From Pseudoalteromonas sp. N1230-9 (GTDB lineage Bacteria > Pseudomonadota > Gammaproteobacteria > Enterobacterales > Alteromonadaceae): a stretch of 64,000 bases of DNA. The notes beneath the pieces are model-generated. The model worked only from the letters and a program-made list of their open reading frames with translations, was not told the DNA's origin and searched no databases. The stretch is from NCBI RefSeq assembly GCF_032716425.1, contig NZ_CP090419.1:1862001-1926000 (forward strand), written 5' to 3'. Positions 51,724 through 60,145 of the stretch are shown here, piece by piece (position 1 is the stretch's first letter; every line of letters begins with the position of its first letter). Both the position numbers and the translations under genes were made by a program.

Positions 51724-52740
51724 ATGATGTCAAAACCTCGCACAGTTAAATTTGCAACGTTTAATTTGCTAAATTATACAGCCCCCCCCTATTCTTTTTA
51801 TCAGCAACATGAACATTATAATAAAACCCAGTGGCGCCAAAAGCAGCAATTTATCGCCCAATTTCTAAACCAAACCCAAGCCGATATAGTCGCTTTTCAA
51901 GAGGTTTTTAGCTATCAAGCATTGGAAATACAATGTAAAGAAGCAGGTTATGACTACTTTGAAATAGTTGACACACCAAGTCACGATGCGCTGTATCCAC
52001 AGGTACTTTTCAACCCCATTGTCGCCTTAGCCAGTAAGTACCCTTTAAAAAGCTGTGAACCACTAACACCCTGCCCAGAACTGCTTGAATACTTGAATAA
52101 CCAAAATGAGTTCAAGTTCAATAGAACCCCTATCAAATGCTTAATCTCAATCCCTTTTTTTGGTGACATTTGTTGTTATGTTGTTCACTTTAAATCACAA
52201 CGCGTGCAATCAATGGCGCATATTTTAAACATTCACAATCTCGAAGACCCATTACTTCAATTACTACATCAGACAGTGGGAACCATGCAATCGCAAATAT
52301 CACGTTCCCTTGAGGCGTCTATTGTTTATTACGATGCTTTAAAGACCCAGCGTGAAAAGCAATGTGCAACTATTGTGATGGGTGATTTTAATGATGTACT
52401 TACAAGCCCAACACTGTCATTTATGACGCAAGGTTTCCATCCAACACGCTGTGAACCATGCATTGAGCAAAATGAACCTGTGGTCGGATTAACGGATGTG
52501 TATCAATTTAGTGATGAAAATAAAGCAGGTTATACTAAGCCTTACAGTCATTATTATCACCGCCGTGGTAGCGTACTTGACTATATACTTGTTTCTGCAC
52601 ATTTCAATCCTGAGTGTGCAATGTCAAAAGTCAGCTCTGTCTCATACTCAAGCTTTGAAGATCATTTAAATCCAGCCGAAACACTTGAAGACATAAGCGT
52701 CAGTGACCATAGTGCGATTGCAATTAAAATTCATTTTTAA
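51724..52740 (+). CDS. Endonuclease/exonuclease/phosphatase (EEP) family protein
   Basis: A 338-residue cytoplasmic protein (no signal peptide) with the DNase I-like fold. Key residues appear in order: N in KFATFNLLNY, E in IVAFQEVF, GDFND in IVMGDFNDVLT, DYILVSAHFN, and the catalytic pair in SVSDHSAIAIKI. ATG 51724 is chosen (ATG 51727 equally possible); the frame reaches a TTG at 51670 without homology. The family includes nucleases, sphingomyelinases and phosphatases, so the substrate cannot be named. It is followed by a DUF3010 gene on the same strand. Confidence 0.85.
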   Translation: MMSKPRTVKFATFNLLNYTAPPYSFYQQHEHYNKTQWRQKQQFIAQFLNQTQADIVAFQEVFSYQALEIQCKEAGYDYFEIVDTPSHDALYPQVLFNPIVALASKYPLKSCEPLTPCPELLEYLNNQNEFKFNRTPIKCLISIPFFGDICCYVVHFKSQRVQSMAHILNIHNLEDPLLQLLHQTVGTMQSQISRSLEASIVYYDALKTQREKQCATIVMGDFNDVLTSPTLSFMTQGFHPTRCEPCIEQNEPVVGLTDVYQFSDENKAGYTKPYSHYYHRRGSVLDYILVSAHFNPECAMSKVSSVSYSSFEDHLNPAETLEDISVSDHSAIAIKIHF

Positions 52741-52798
52741 AGCAACTGTTTTTCAATTCGTTACTTGCTATAATTGCGAAAATTAAGTTATTTAGAGA

Positions 52799-53251
52799 AT
52801 GACCATGAGAACATGCGGTGTAGAAATTACCGGCAGCGACGTACTGCTGTGTATTTTAACAAAAGATAATGATGTCTTTGATATCCGTGATATAAGACAA
52901 ACTCGCTTTACCTTAGCTAACGGTAACGACACTGAAGTTATGCGTAAATTTCAATTTGATTTCAGAAAACTAATGCAAGACTATCAAATTGATTCTGTAG
53001 CAATTAAAGAGCGTCAACCGAAAGGTAAATTTGCCGGTAGTGCAAAAGGTTTTAAGATGGAAACAGCTATCCAACTTATCGAAGAACTAGATGTAGAAAT
53101 ATTAAGCGCAACGGCAATAAAAGAGCAACTAAAACGTAACCCTCTCCCTATTGCATTTGAAGATACAGGCCTTAAAAAGTTTCAAGAAAATGCCTTTATT
53201 AATGCCTACGTTTATCTGATGCGTAAAACATACAAGCAAGGCGAAGCCTAA
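52799..53251 (+). CDS. DUF3010 family protein
   Basis: A 150-residue cytoplasmic protein, mixed alpha/beta, matching the DUF3010 family (RTCGVEITGSDVLLCILTK, then IKERQPKGKFAGSAKGFKMETAIQL, then ENAFINAYVYLMRK). The alternating strand pattern and the N-terminal G-x-E/D-x-x-G loop recall RNase H/actin-like folds, but catalytic function is unproven. ATG 52799 or ATG 52805 may be used; spacing to AGAGA suits the second. It has its own terminator. Confidence 0.82.
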   Translation: MTMRTCGVEITGSDVLLCILTKDNDVFDIRDIRQTRFTLANGNDTEVMRKFQFDFRKLMQDYQIDSVAIKERQPKGKFAGSAKGFKMETAIQLIEELDVEILSATAIKEQLKRNPLPIAFEDTGLKKFQENAFINAYVYLMRKTYKQGEA

Positions 53252-53272
53252 GCCTAAACATCATCAATACTT

Positions 53273-53297
53273 AAAACGTGCTTATGCACGTTTTTTT
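53273..53297 (+). terminator. Terminator of the DUF3010 gene
   Basis: ACGTGC (53276-53281) pairs with GCACGT (53286-53291) over TTAT, followed by T7. The 193 bp from here to the next gene hold only a promoter region with a TTGTCGACAA palindrome (53371-53380). Confidence 0.92.
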
Positions 53298-53490
53298 GTG
53301 TCTGTAAAAAGCCATCCTTTCCTCTGTACTTAAAAATACACTCTGTACATTAGTCTTATATTACTTTCATTTGTCGACAATCTATGCTTAGTTAAACATG
53401 TAAGCTAATGCTATAAAATATTCAACTTATTGGGTTAGCTATTTTCGCATCAAGTCCATGACAACAATTTAATAGGACACGGAGAACACA

Positions 53491-55206
53491 ATGCAAGCAA
53501 ATAACATACATGGTAACAGTCTCCCATTAACACAAAGCTATTTCCAAGGCGCTACTGACGTTCCCTTGATTGACAAAACAATAGGTCAGTACCTTGACGC
53601 TATTGTCGACAATAACCCCGACCACCCCGCTATTATTGTTAATCATCAAAACATTCGCCTGACGTACAAAGAATACCAACAGCAAATTAATCAACTCGCT
53701 ATGGGGCTGCTCTCCCTTGGCGTTAAACCAGGAGACCGTGTTGGTATTTGGTCTCCTAATAATATTGAGTGGTGTTTAACGCAATTCGCAACCGCAAAAA
53801 TTGGTGCCATTATGGTATGTATTAACCCTGCATATCGTCCGAGTGAATTAAAATATGCTCTTAACAGCGTTGAGTGCTCAACGCTCATTACCGCAAGTGA
53901 GTTTAAAGCGAGTAACTATATAAGTATGCTTAATGAACTTGCACCTGAGCTAAAAAGTTCACATGCAGGTGAATTAAACCTAAATGCCCTTCCACATTTA
54001 AAAAACATAATCCGTATTGGTAATGAGCCAGCTCCAGGAATGTTCAGTTTTGATGATATTATGCAACGCGCTACAGATGCTCATAAACTCGAGCTCGATG
54101 CGATAGCTGCTACATTGCATTGCGAGCAAGATATCAATATTCAATTTACATCAGGTACCACTGGTAACCCAAAAGGCGCGACCTTATCCCATAAAAACAT
54201 TCTCAATAATGGCTTTTTAATGGCTGAGGCTATGAAACTAACATACCAGGATAAGCTCTGTATTCCTGTGCCTCTGTACCATTGTTTTGGTATGGTATTA
54301 GGTAATTTAGTGTGTATTAGTAAGGGCGCAACAGCAGTCTTCCCTGGTGATTCATTTGATCCTAAAACAACCCTTGAAGTAGTAGAAAAAGAACGCTGTA
54401 CCGCTCTTCATGGCGTACCGACCATGTTTATAGCAGAATTAGAACACAAAGAGTTCGCTCAATATGATTTATCTAGTCTACGAACAGGCATCATGGCTGG
54501 TTCGACATGTCCTGAGCAAGTTATGCGCAAAGTTCATTCATTAATGCACATGACTGAAGTCGTGATTGGTTATGGTCAAACCGAATGTAGTCCGATTAAT
54601 AATGTGACTGAAACTGACTCACCAATTGAAAAGCAAGTGAGTACTGTCGGCCGCGCTCTAGCCCACACCGAAGTAAAAATTATTGATGAACTGGGTGATA
54701 TTCAACAGGTTGGCCTCCCAGGTGAAGTATGTAGTCGCGGTGCGGGTATCATGCGCTGCTATTGGAACGATAAAGAGAAAACGGATGCAACCATCGATAA
54801 GGATGGCTGGTTACACTCTGGTGATTTAGGGGTAATGGACGAAGAAGGGTTTGTTTCTATTGTTGGCCGCATTAAAGATATGATTATACGTGGCGGTGAG
54901 AACATATACCCACGAGAAATCGAGGAGGTACTTTACACCTATCCAGGTATCCAAGATGCCGCTATTTTTGGAATTAGCGATGAAAAATATGGCGAAGAAG
55001 TGTGTGCGTGGATACAACCACAAGATGATGCAGTGCTAGATGAGCATGCCATTCGCACTTTTTTAAAAGACAAGCTTGCCTATTTCAAAGTACCAAAACA
55101 TATTCGCTTTGTAGATGAATACCCAATGACAGTTACGGGTAAACTGCAAAAGTTCAAAATGCGTGAGCAAATGCAGGAGTTGCTCAGTGAAAAAACATTC
55201 TCGTAA
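53491..55206 (+). CDS. Acyl-CoA synthetase, AMP-binding (ACSF2-like)
   Basis: A 571-residue ligase that activates a fatty or short-branched acid with ATP and CoA. Conserved motifs include the P-loop FTSGTTGNPKGATLSH, the A5 motif GYGQTECSP, A7 WLHSGDLGVMDEEG, A8 VGRIKDMIIRGGENIYPREIEEVLY and the catalytic lysine in YPMTVTGKLQKFKM. The sequence resembles ACSF2/medium-chain acyl-CoA synthetases used with liu/fad operons in gammaproteobacteria. It may feed substrates to the ETF-linked pathways in this window. Chain-length specificity is uncertain. Strong SD (GGAG) precedes ATG 53491. Confidence 0.92.
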   Translation: MQANNIHGNSLPLTQSYFQGATDVPLIDKTIGQYLDAIVDNNPDHPAIIVNHQNIRLTYKEYQQQINQLAMGLLSLGVKPGDRVGIWSPNNIEWCLTQFATAKIGAIMVCINPAYRPSELKYALNSVECSTLITASEFKASNYISMLNELAPELKSSHAGELNLNALPHLKNIIRIGNEPAPGMFSFDDIMQRATDAHKLELDAIAATLHCEQDINIQFTSGTTGNPKGATLSHKNILNNGFLMAEAMKLTYQDKLCIPVPLYHCFGMVLGNLVCISKGATAVFPGDSFDPKTTLEVVEKERCTALHGVPTMFIAELEHKEFAQYDLSSLRTGIMAGSTCPEQVMRKVHSLMHMTEVVIGYGQTECSPINNVTETDSPIEKQVSTVGRALAHTEVKIIDELGDIQQVGLPGEVCSRGAGIMRCYWNDKEKTDATIDKDGWLHSGDLGVMDEEGFVSIVGRIKDMIIRGGENIYPREIEEVLYTYPGIQDAAIFGISDEKYGEEVCAWIQPQDDAVLDEHAIRTFLKDKLAYFKVPKHIRFVDEYPMTVTGKLQKFKMREQMQELLSEKTFS

Positions 55207-55215
55207 TTAAGAGAT

Positions 55216-55247
55216 AGCTAAAGCTCTGCATTACCTGAGCTTTAGCT
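55216..55247. other. 11-bp perfect inverted repeat between convergent genes
   Basis: AGCTAAAGCTC (55216-55226) pairs perfectly with GAGCTTTAGCT (55237-55247) over ten bases. No T run follows on either strand, so it may be a weak or factor-assisted terminator for the acyl-CoA synthetase and DUF1428 genes. Confidence 0.5.
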
Positions 55248-55260
55248 AAAAGCACATTTT

Positions 55261-55614
55261 CTATTTATCTAAAATAGTCTCAAAGCCCCCATATATCATG
55301 CGCTTGCCGTCAAATGGCATGGGGTTGTTCTCAGGGCTCATTCGAGGGTCGCCCATTATGTTCTGCCAACCGTTATCACGAGCATCTTTGGATGGCCAGA
55401 TCACCCAAGAAAACACCACCGTTTCATTCTCTTGAGCTTTAACAGCCATAGGAAATGAAGTTACTTCTCCATCAGGAACATCGCTTCCCCAAGCCTCGAC
55501 CACCTTTAATGCACCGTGTTCTTTGAATATTTCGGCTGCTAACTCTGCATGAACTAGGTACTTTTCTTTATTTGCTGTTGGTACAGCGGCTACAAATCCA
55601 TCGATAAATGACAT
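55261..55614 (-). CDS. DUF1428 family protein (YbaA-like)
   Basis: A 117-residue cytoplasmic protein with the dimeric ferredoxin-like (alpha/beta-barrel) pattern of DUF1428. Family markers are MSFIDGFVAAVPTANKEKY, VVEAWGSDVPDGEVTSFP, VVFSWVIWPSKDARDNGW and MPFDGKRMIYGGFETIL. E. coli YbaA is the reference member; no function is established. SD AGGAGA precedes ATG 55614. It is separated from gdhA by about 105 bp of AT-rich sequence and seems monocistronic. Confidence 0.88.
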   Translation of the reverse strand: MSFIDGFVAAVPTANKEKYLVHAELAAEIFKEHGALKVVEAWGSDVPDGEVTSFPMAVKAQENETVVFSWVIWPSKDARDNGWQNIMGDPRMSPENNPMPFDGKRMIYGGFETILDK

Positions 55615-55719
55615 AAGTTATCTCCTTTCGTTAACACATTAACCATAGTTAAAGAAAAGAGAAGTACATAATGATTTAATCAATAAACGCTTAAAGCTAC
55701 CAAAATGGCACTTACTCAG

Positions 55720-57072
55720 CTATACAACGCCTTGTTTTATCATCGCTTCTGCTACGCGTTCGAAACCAGCTATATTAGCACCAAGGCTTAAGTCGTCCTC
55801 ATGAGAATATTGTTTCGCTGTCGCCGAAACAGTCTCGAAGATAGTCCTCATAACTTGTTGGAGTTTTTCATCAACTTGCTCTGGTCGCCATGTTTGCATG
55901 CTAGCATTTTGTGCCATTTCAAACTGACTAGTTGCCACACCACCCGCATTTGCGGCTTTGCTAGGTCCAAGATAAACCTTATGTTTTTTAAAAACAGTAA
56001 GCGCTTCTGCTGTGCTTGGCATATTTGCACCTTCACATACTATTAAACAGCCATTCTCTACAAGTGAAGTCGCATCATTTTTAGTAATTTCATTTTGAGT
56101 TGCACAAGGTAAAGCAATATCAGCTTCATATTGCCATACTTTATGGCCATTGCTTGGGTACTGATTAACGGGTGTAAACTCTGCTTCAGCGTGCGTGTTT
56201 AGGTAGTCTCGAAGCTCAGCTCCTTGTTCGGTTTTCAAGTGTTTAACAAGCTCAACATCTAAACCATCTTTGCAGTATAAAGTCCCTTTTGAATCGCTAC
56301 AGGTTAAAACGATAGCATCACACTGGCTAAGCTTATCCATCAGATGCAATGCTACATTACCCGCGCCAGATACGAGACAGCGCTTTCCTTTTAAAGAGTC
56401 ATTTTTAGCATCAAGCATAGCACTTAGAAAATAAGCTATGCCATAGCCTGTCGCTTCAGCCCTTAATACAGAGCCCCCCATCAGCAAAGGCTTACCCGTG
56501 AGCACCCCTTGAAACTGATTAGTTATGCGCTTGTATTGGCCAAATAAATAGCCTATTTCTCTTGAACCTACGCCTATATCACCCGCTGGTACATCCGTTG
56601 TAGCACCAATGTGCCTATATAGCTCTGTCATGAAAGATTGGCAAAAGCGCATAATCTCGTTATCACTTTTCCCTTTCGGGTCAAAGTCTGCACCTCCTTT
56701 TGCACCGCCTAAGGGTAAACCCGTTAACGCATTCTTGAGGATCTGTTCGAAGCCTAAGAACTTAACGACTCCTAGATTTACGCTGGGATGAAAACGTAGA
56801 CCTCCTTTAAAAGGCCCAAGGGTAGAGCTAAACTCAATACGATATCCCCTGTTGACGTGCACATTCCCGTTATCATCAAGCCATGGAACTCTGAAAATAA
56901 TTTGCCTTTCTGGCTCAACTAATCGTTCGATAATGCCCAGTTTTTTGAAATCATTATTACCATCTACAACATGGTTAAGCGATGATAGTACTTCCTCAAC
57001 AGCTTGATAAAACTCAGGTTCGTTAGGGTTAGATTCCTTTACTGTTTGCAGAATTCCTTGTAGATATTGCAT
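55720..57072 (-). CDS. gdhA: NADP-specific glutamate dehydrogenase
   Basis: A 450-residue enzyme that makes glutamate from 2-oxoglutarate, ammonia and NADPH. The catalytic part has GGLRFHPSVNLGVVKFLGFEQ, the active-site lysine in LPLGGAKGGADFDPKG and DVPAGDIGVGSREIGYLFGQYKR. The nucleotide domain has CLVSGAGNVALHLMDKL and the ALPCATQNEI segment. Length is that of E. coli GdhA (447), the hexameric NADP type. Upstream is a 77-bp gap before the lipoprotein gene on the same strand; no terminator is seen there, so partial read-in is possible. Confidence 0.97.
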   Translation of the reverse strand: MQYLQGILQTVKESNPNEPEFYQAVEEVLSSLNHVVDGNNDFKKLGIIERLVEPERQIIFRVPWLDDNGNVHVNRGYRIEFSSTLGPFKGGLRFHPSVNLGVVKFLGFEQILKNALTGLPLGGAKGGADFDPKGKSDNEIMRFCQSFMTELYRHIGATTDVPAGDIGVGSREIGYLFGQYKRITNQFQGVLTGKPLLMGGSVLRAEATGYGIAYFLSAMLDAKNDSLKGKRCLVSGAGNVALHLMDKLSQCDAIVLTCSDSKGTLYCKDGLDVELVKHLKTEQGAELRDYLNTHAEAEFTPVNQYPSNGHKVWQYEADIALPCATQNEITKNDATSLVENGCLIVCEGANMPSTAEALTVFKKHKVYLGPSKAANAGGVATSQFEMAQNASMQTWRPEQVDEKLQQVMRTIFETVSATAKQYSHEDDLSLGANIAGFERVAEAMIKQGVV

Positions 57073-57149
57073 GCCAACTCCTCTTTTAAGCTATTGAAAT
57101 GACTAGTTACTAATTAAACTCATCCCTACAGATGATCGATCACTTACTG

Positions 57150-57623
57150 TTACCGAATAATAAACTCGGCACTGTGTTGGTTATCATGATGCCAATAATA
57201 ACGAAGGGGCTCATTTTGTGTATCATAAAACCAAATTTCGGCCACCAGCTCTAATGAGCTATTTGCAAGCATCAAAGTAGCTGATAATTTACTTTGCTCC
57301 AATGCTGTACGTAACAAACATTGATTGTAGTCTGCTTTGCCATCTTCTCCTTTTAGACAAATATTAAGATACGCTTTGTTATCACCCATTTGCAAATCCA
57401 CATTAACGCGAAGTTGCATTTTACTACTTAGGTCAAACTCAGGGGCAATGTTTAAGTCAAGCATTGTTTCAACGCCTATGCTTGTATTAGCAGGTGTTTC
57501 AGGCTGAGTAGTGACGGTAGATACTTCTGGTACAGTTGAACTGGCACTTTCAGTTGATGAGCCACTTCCGCCACCACATGCAGACAAAAATAAACTTAAA
57601 ATAACTAAAGTATAATGTTTCAT
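57150..57623 (-). CDS. Lipoprotein of unknown function, partner of the LruC-domain gene
   Basis: A 157-residue predicted lipoprotein. The signal peptide ends in the lipobox LSAC (Cys at residue 16), followed by a GGGSGSSTESASS linker, then a Thr/Pro/Glu-rich stretch and a compact domain of about 100 residues (DLNIAPEFDLSSKMQLRVNVD onward, with two cysteines in LNICLKGEDGK and NQCLLRTALEQ). I do not recognise the domain. It begins two bases after the stop of the LruC-domain gene, so the two are co-transcribed and probably act together at the cell envelope. Confidence 0.8.
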   Translation of the reverse strand: MKHYTLVILSLFLSACGGGSGSSTESASSTVPEVSTVTTQPETPANTSIGVETMLDLNIAPEFDLSSKMQLRVNVDLQMGDNKAYLNICLKGEDGKADYNQCLLRTALEQSKLSATLMLANSSLELVAEIWFYDTQNEPLRYYWHHDNQHSAEFIIR

Positions 57624-57625
57624 AA

Positions 57626-59815
57626 CTATTCTCCACGTGAGATCACATTAGTAAGTTGTGCGTTATTAAACCAAAATGGGTTTTCACGACCAGATGATTC
57701 AGCAAACGATCTAAAACCACTGTAGGCACGTGTGATGTCTATGCCTTCTTTCGGATGTGCCCACGCAGTACCTATCTCCATAGCCCAAGGCAAGCCACTG
57801 TCTGTTTGGAAATAATATTTTTGCAAGCTATTACTGGCATCGTCAGAGCCGACTAGCGAAAATAATGCTGTATTAAATTTCTCTGTCGGCTTTTGGTTTT
57901 TAAGATGCACTTCCCAGCCACGAGGGTTTTGTCCTGCTAAGAACTCACCATGATAATAACCTTGAGCAGCAAAAATAAATGGGTCTAATGTATACTTTGG
58001 AGCCGCAGCGGTCGTGACACCGCTTTTGAGGGCTACAGATAAAGTAAACGACACTTTACTGTTTGTATCGCAGCCTGTTTCCGTTCTGAAATAACTACAA
58101 CTTGACTGTTTATCTGCAACGTCCCAAGTATCTGGCATGATAATGAAGATGGCATCCTCAACATCCTCTTCTAAAATTGAATGTGATTGAGTTACTCCAT
58201 CAACAGTTAACCTAATTGAACTTGTATCTATTTGACTCCGTAAGATTCGCTTGTCAACATCGCCGACTATCGTTTGATACAATCGCACTGCAAAACTATT
58301 GTGGAAATCGGCACCAATACCTACAAGCTCTCCCTCTATTTTGTAGCCAGTTGCTTGACCATCTTTATCCATCAAAGTTGTGCGATAGTTAACAACTAAA
58401 TCATTAAAATCATAATCTCCTGAAAAAGGCCACTGATCTTCATAAGCAAGAGTTACCCAGCTATTCTCACTTGGATAAACTAAACTACCATAAGTAGTGA
58501 TCAAGTAATCTTCTACCTCGCCCCCAGATACGCCACCGGTTGCAGTGATTGGATTTATTTCACTACCATCCGTAACTCGAAAGCGCGCCCATGTTGAGCC
58601 CCTAACAGCATCACTCGGTACATCCACAAGAATACTATTATCACCTTGATTTAATTTGTATTTATTCAACGACATTTCGTCTGAATCAAACTGAAAATTT
58701 TGGTCCCAATCGAACCACACATACAAATAGCCTTTATCGTTTGGCGACGAGACTATTATTTTACTTGTTGCGCCAAGAACAAAATCGGTAACAAATTTAA
58801 CGCCATCATCTGAACTATCGACTGGTGAAGCCAATAAATCTGCTGTGGTATTGATGTTTTCACCATCAACAGACGTTCCTAAATAGACTAAATTAGATTG
58901 ATCTTCGTTAGGGTCAAATAAATGTCGAGCGCCACTGGATGAAAGCGCTGTTTTATAGGGCATGGGAGCATCACCAAAGTCAATTGAGTTGTCAGTCACT
59001 TTTACTTCTGCTACAGCACAGCGCGCTCCATCGTTTTGATTTGATGTCGGCCCCAATGTAAATACAGCAGCGCTAGGTGTATATCCGCTTACTGGACTGA
59101 TATTTAAATCAACTTTATGTATTTTCCCACTGCGATTATTACTGAAGTAAAACTGCCCTTGGACATCAAAGTAGCCAGCACCATTCGCTCCAGTATCGCC
59201 TGCAAGGTCTAGGTTTACTAAAAACTTAGGTACCTTAGTTACTAAATCTATTTCGTACAAATCACCATCTGACTCAACCGCATACAATAAATTGCTATGA
59301 GGATGAAACGCAAAGTCATAGATAGCTAGCCCCCAGTTAGCAGAGCCTTCAACTAATACCGCCTGATACTCTAGACCCTGCTGTGACAAATCGATAGCAT
59401 AAAGACCAAACCTAGAGTTATATAAATAGTAAACAGCCTGGTTGGTGCCTTTATTGACATGAACATCACCAACATAAAAGTTAGCATCAGGTAAGCCGTT
59501 TACGTCTAAACGCTCTAAAGAATAATCATCACCAATTCGCACAACACTTTTAGGGGCTTGCTTACTAAAGCCATACATGTATTGATCTTGATAATTGAAG
59601 CCAACGGCATTCACACTCTCATTGTTGACTTCATTGATAAAATCTAGGTTAGCAGCAAGCACTTTAGTTTTTGCCGAGACAAGATCAACACCATACATTT
59701 GAGCAGGCGTACCTTGAATTAAAAAGGCTTTACTTGGGCAGTATTCAAATGGGCCAGCACTCACAAAGCAAGTCATTAGCGCAGTTGCTACGCCAATATA
59801 TCTATTACTTTTCAT
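57626..59815 (-). CDS. LruC domain-containing exported protein
   Basis: A 729-residue exported protein. A signal peptide (about 1-20, cleavage after SAG) is followed by a beta-propeller-like N-terminal region (about 22-270; repeated SNLLYAVESDGDLYEIDL-type strands, DUF6923-like). A GEVED-type beta-sandwich domain follows (about 290-440, closing GGEVEDYLITTYG). The C-terminal LruC domain (about 450-725) opens with LAYEDQWPFSGDYDFNDLVVNY, an acidic motif likely to bind calcium. LruC was named from a Leptospira outer-membrane protein; in marine bacteria its role is not known. Cysteines around YFRTETGC may form a disulfide. Confidence 0.82.
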   Translation of the reverse strand: MKSNRYIGVATALMTCFVSAGPFEYCPSKAFLIQGTPAQMYGVDLVSAKTKVLAANLDFINEVNNESVNAVGFNYQDQYMYGFSKQAPKSVVRIGDDYSLERLDVNGLPDANFYVGDVHVNKGTNQAVYYLYNSRFGLYAIDLSQQGLEYQAVLVEGSANWGLAIYDFAFHPHSNLLYAVESDGDLYEIDLVTKVPKFLVNLDLAGDTGANGAGYFDVQGQFYFSNNRSGKIHKVDLNISPVSGYTPSAAVFTLGPTSNQNDGARCAVAEVKVTDNSIDFGDAPMPYKTALSSSGARHLFDPNEDQSNLVYLGTSVDGENINTTADLLASPVDSSDDGVKFVTDFVLGATSKIIVSSPNDKGYLYVWFDWDQNFQFDSDEMSLNKYKLNQGDNSILVDVPSDAVRGSTWARFRVTDGSEINPITATGGVSGGEVEDYLITTYGSLVYPSENSWVTLAYEDQWPFSGDYDFNDLVVNYRTTLMDKDGQATGYKIEGELVGIGADFHNSFAVRLYQTIVGDVDKRILRSQIDTSSIRLTVDGVTQSHSILEEDVEDAIFIIMPDTWDVADKQSSCSYFRTETGCDTNSKVSFTLSVALKSGVTTAAAPKYTLDPFIFAAQGYYHGEFLAGQNPRGWEVHLKNQKPTEKFNTALFSLVGSDDASNSLQKYYFQTDSGLPWAMEIGTAWAHPKEGIDITRAYSGFRSFAESSGRENPFWFNNAQLTNVISRGE

Positions 59816-60145
59816 AATAACATCCTCTTGTGAATATGTTATTACTCACTGCAGCAACCATTCCAAAACTTAACTAAATGATAATTAAAGAATAAATTTT
59901 TATTAATAGATGCTATTGCAACTTGCAACTATTAAAATTGCAAAATGCGATTCTTTTTAAACCGATGTACTAAATAGGTTGGTATATTTATTTTGATAAC
60001 CAATGGAAGAGGAGAGATTTTCCTGAGTGTGGCAGAAAGAATTGTTTATTTTAAACCAAACGAAAAAGTAAACTTTACACAATTTATGTTCCTAGCTCAC
60101 CATTAAAGAACCATGCTGAGCTAGGTAGTTTTTGCTACAAGAAAG
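59816..60145. other. 330-bp gap: LruC promoter region, small open frame and a hairpin
   Basis: The left part (59816-59960) is the AT-rich upstream region of the LruC gene. A plus-strand hairpin occurs at 60091-60125 (CCTAGCTCA/TGAGCTAGG), followed by TAGTTTTT. A 25-codon GTG frame (60029-60106) precedes and overlaps its left arm. The SD-like AGAGGAGAG is too far from the GTG to be convincing. No RNA family was recognised. Confidence 0.35.
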
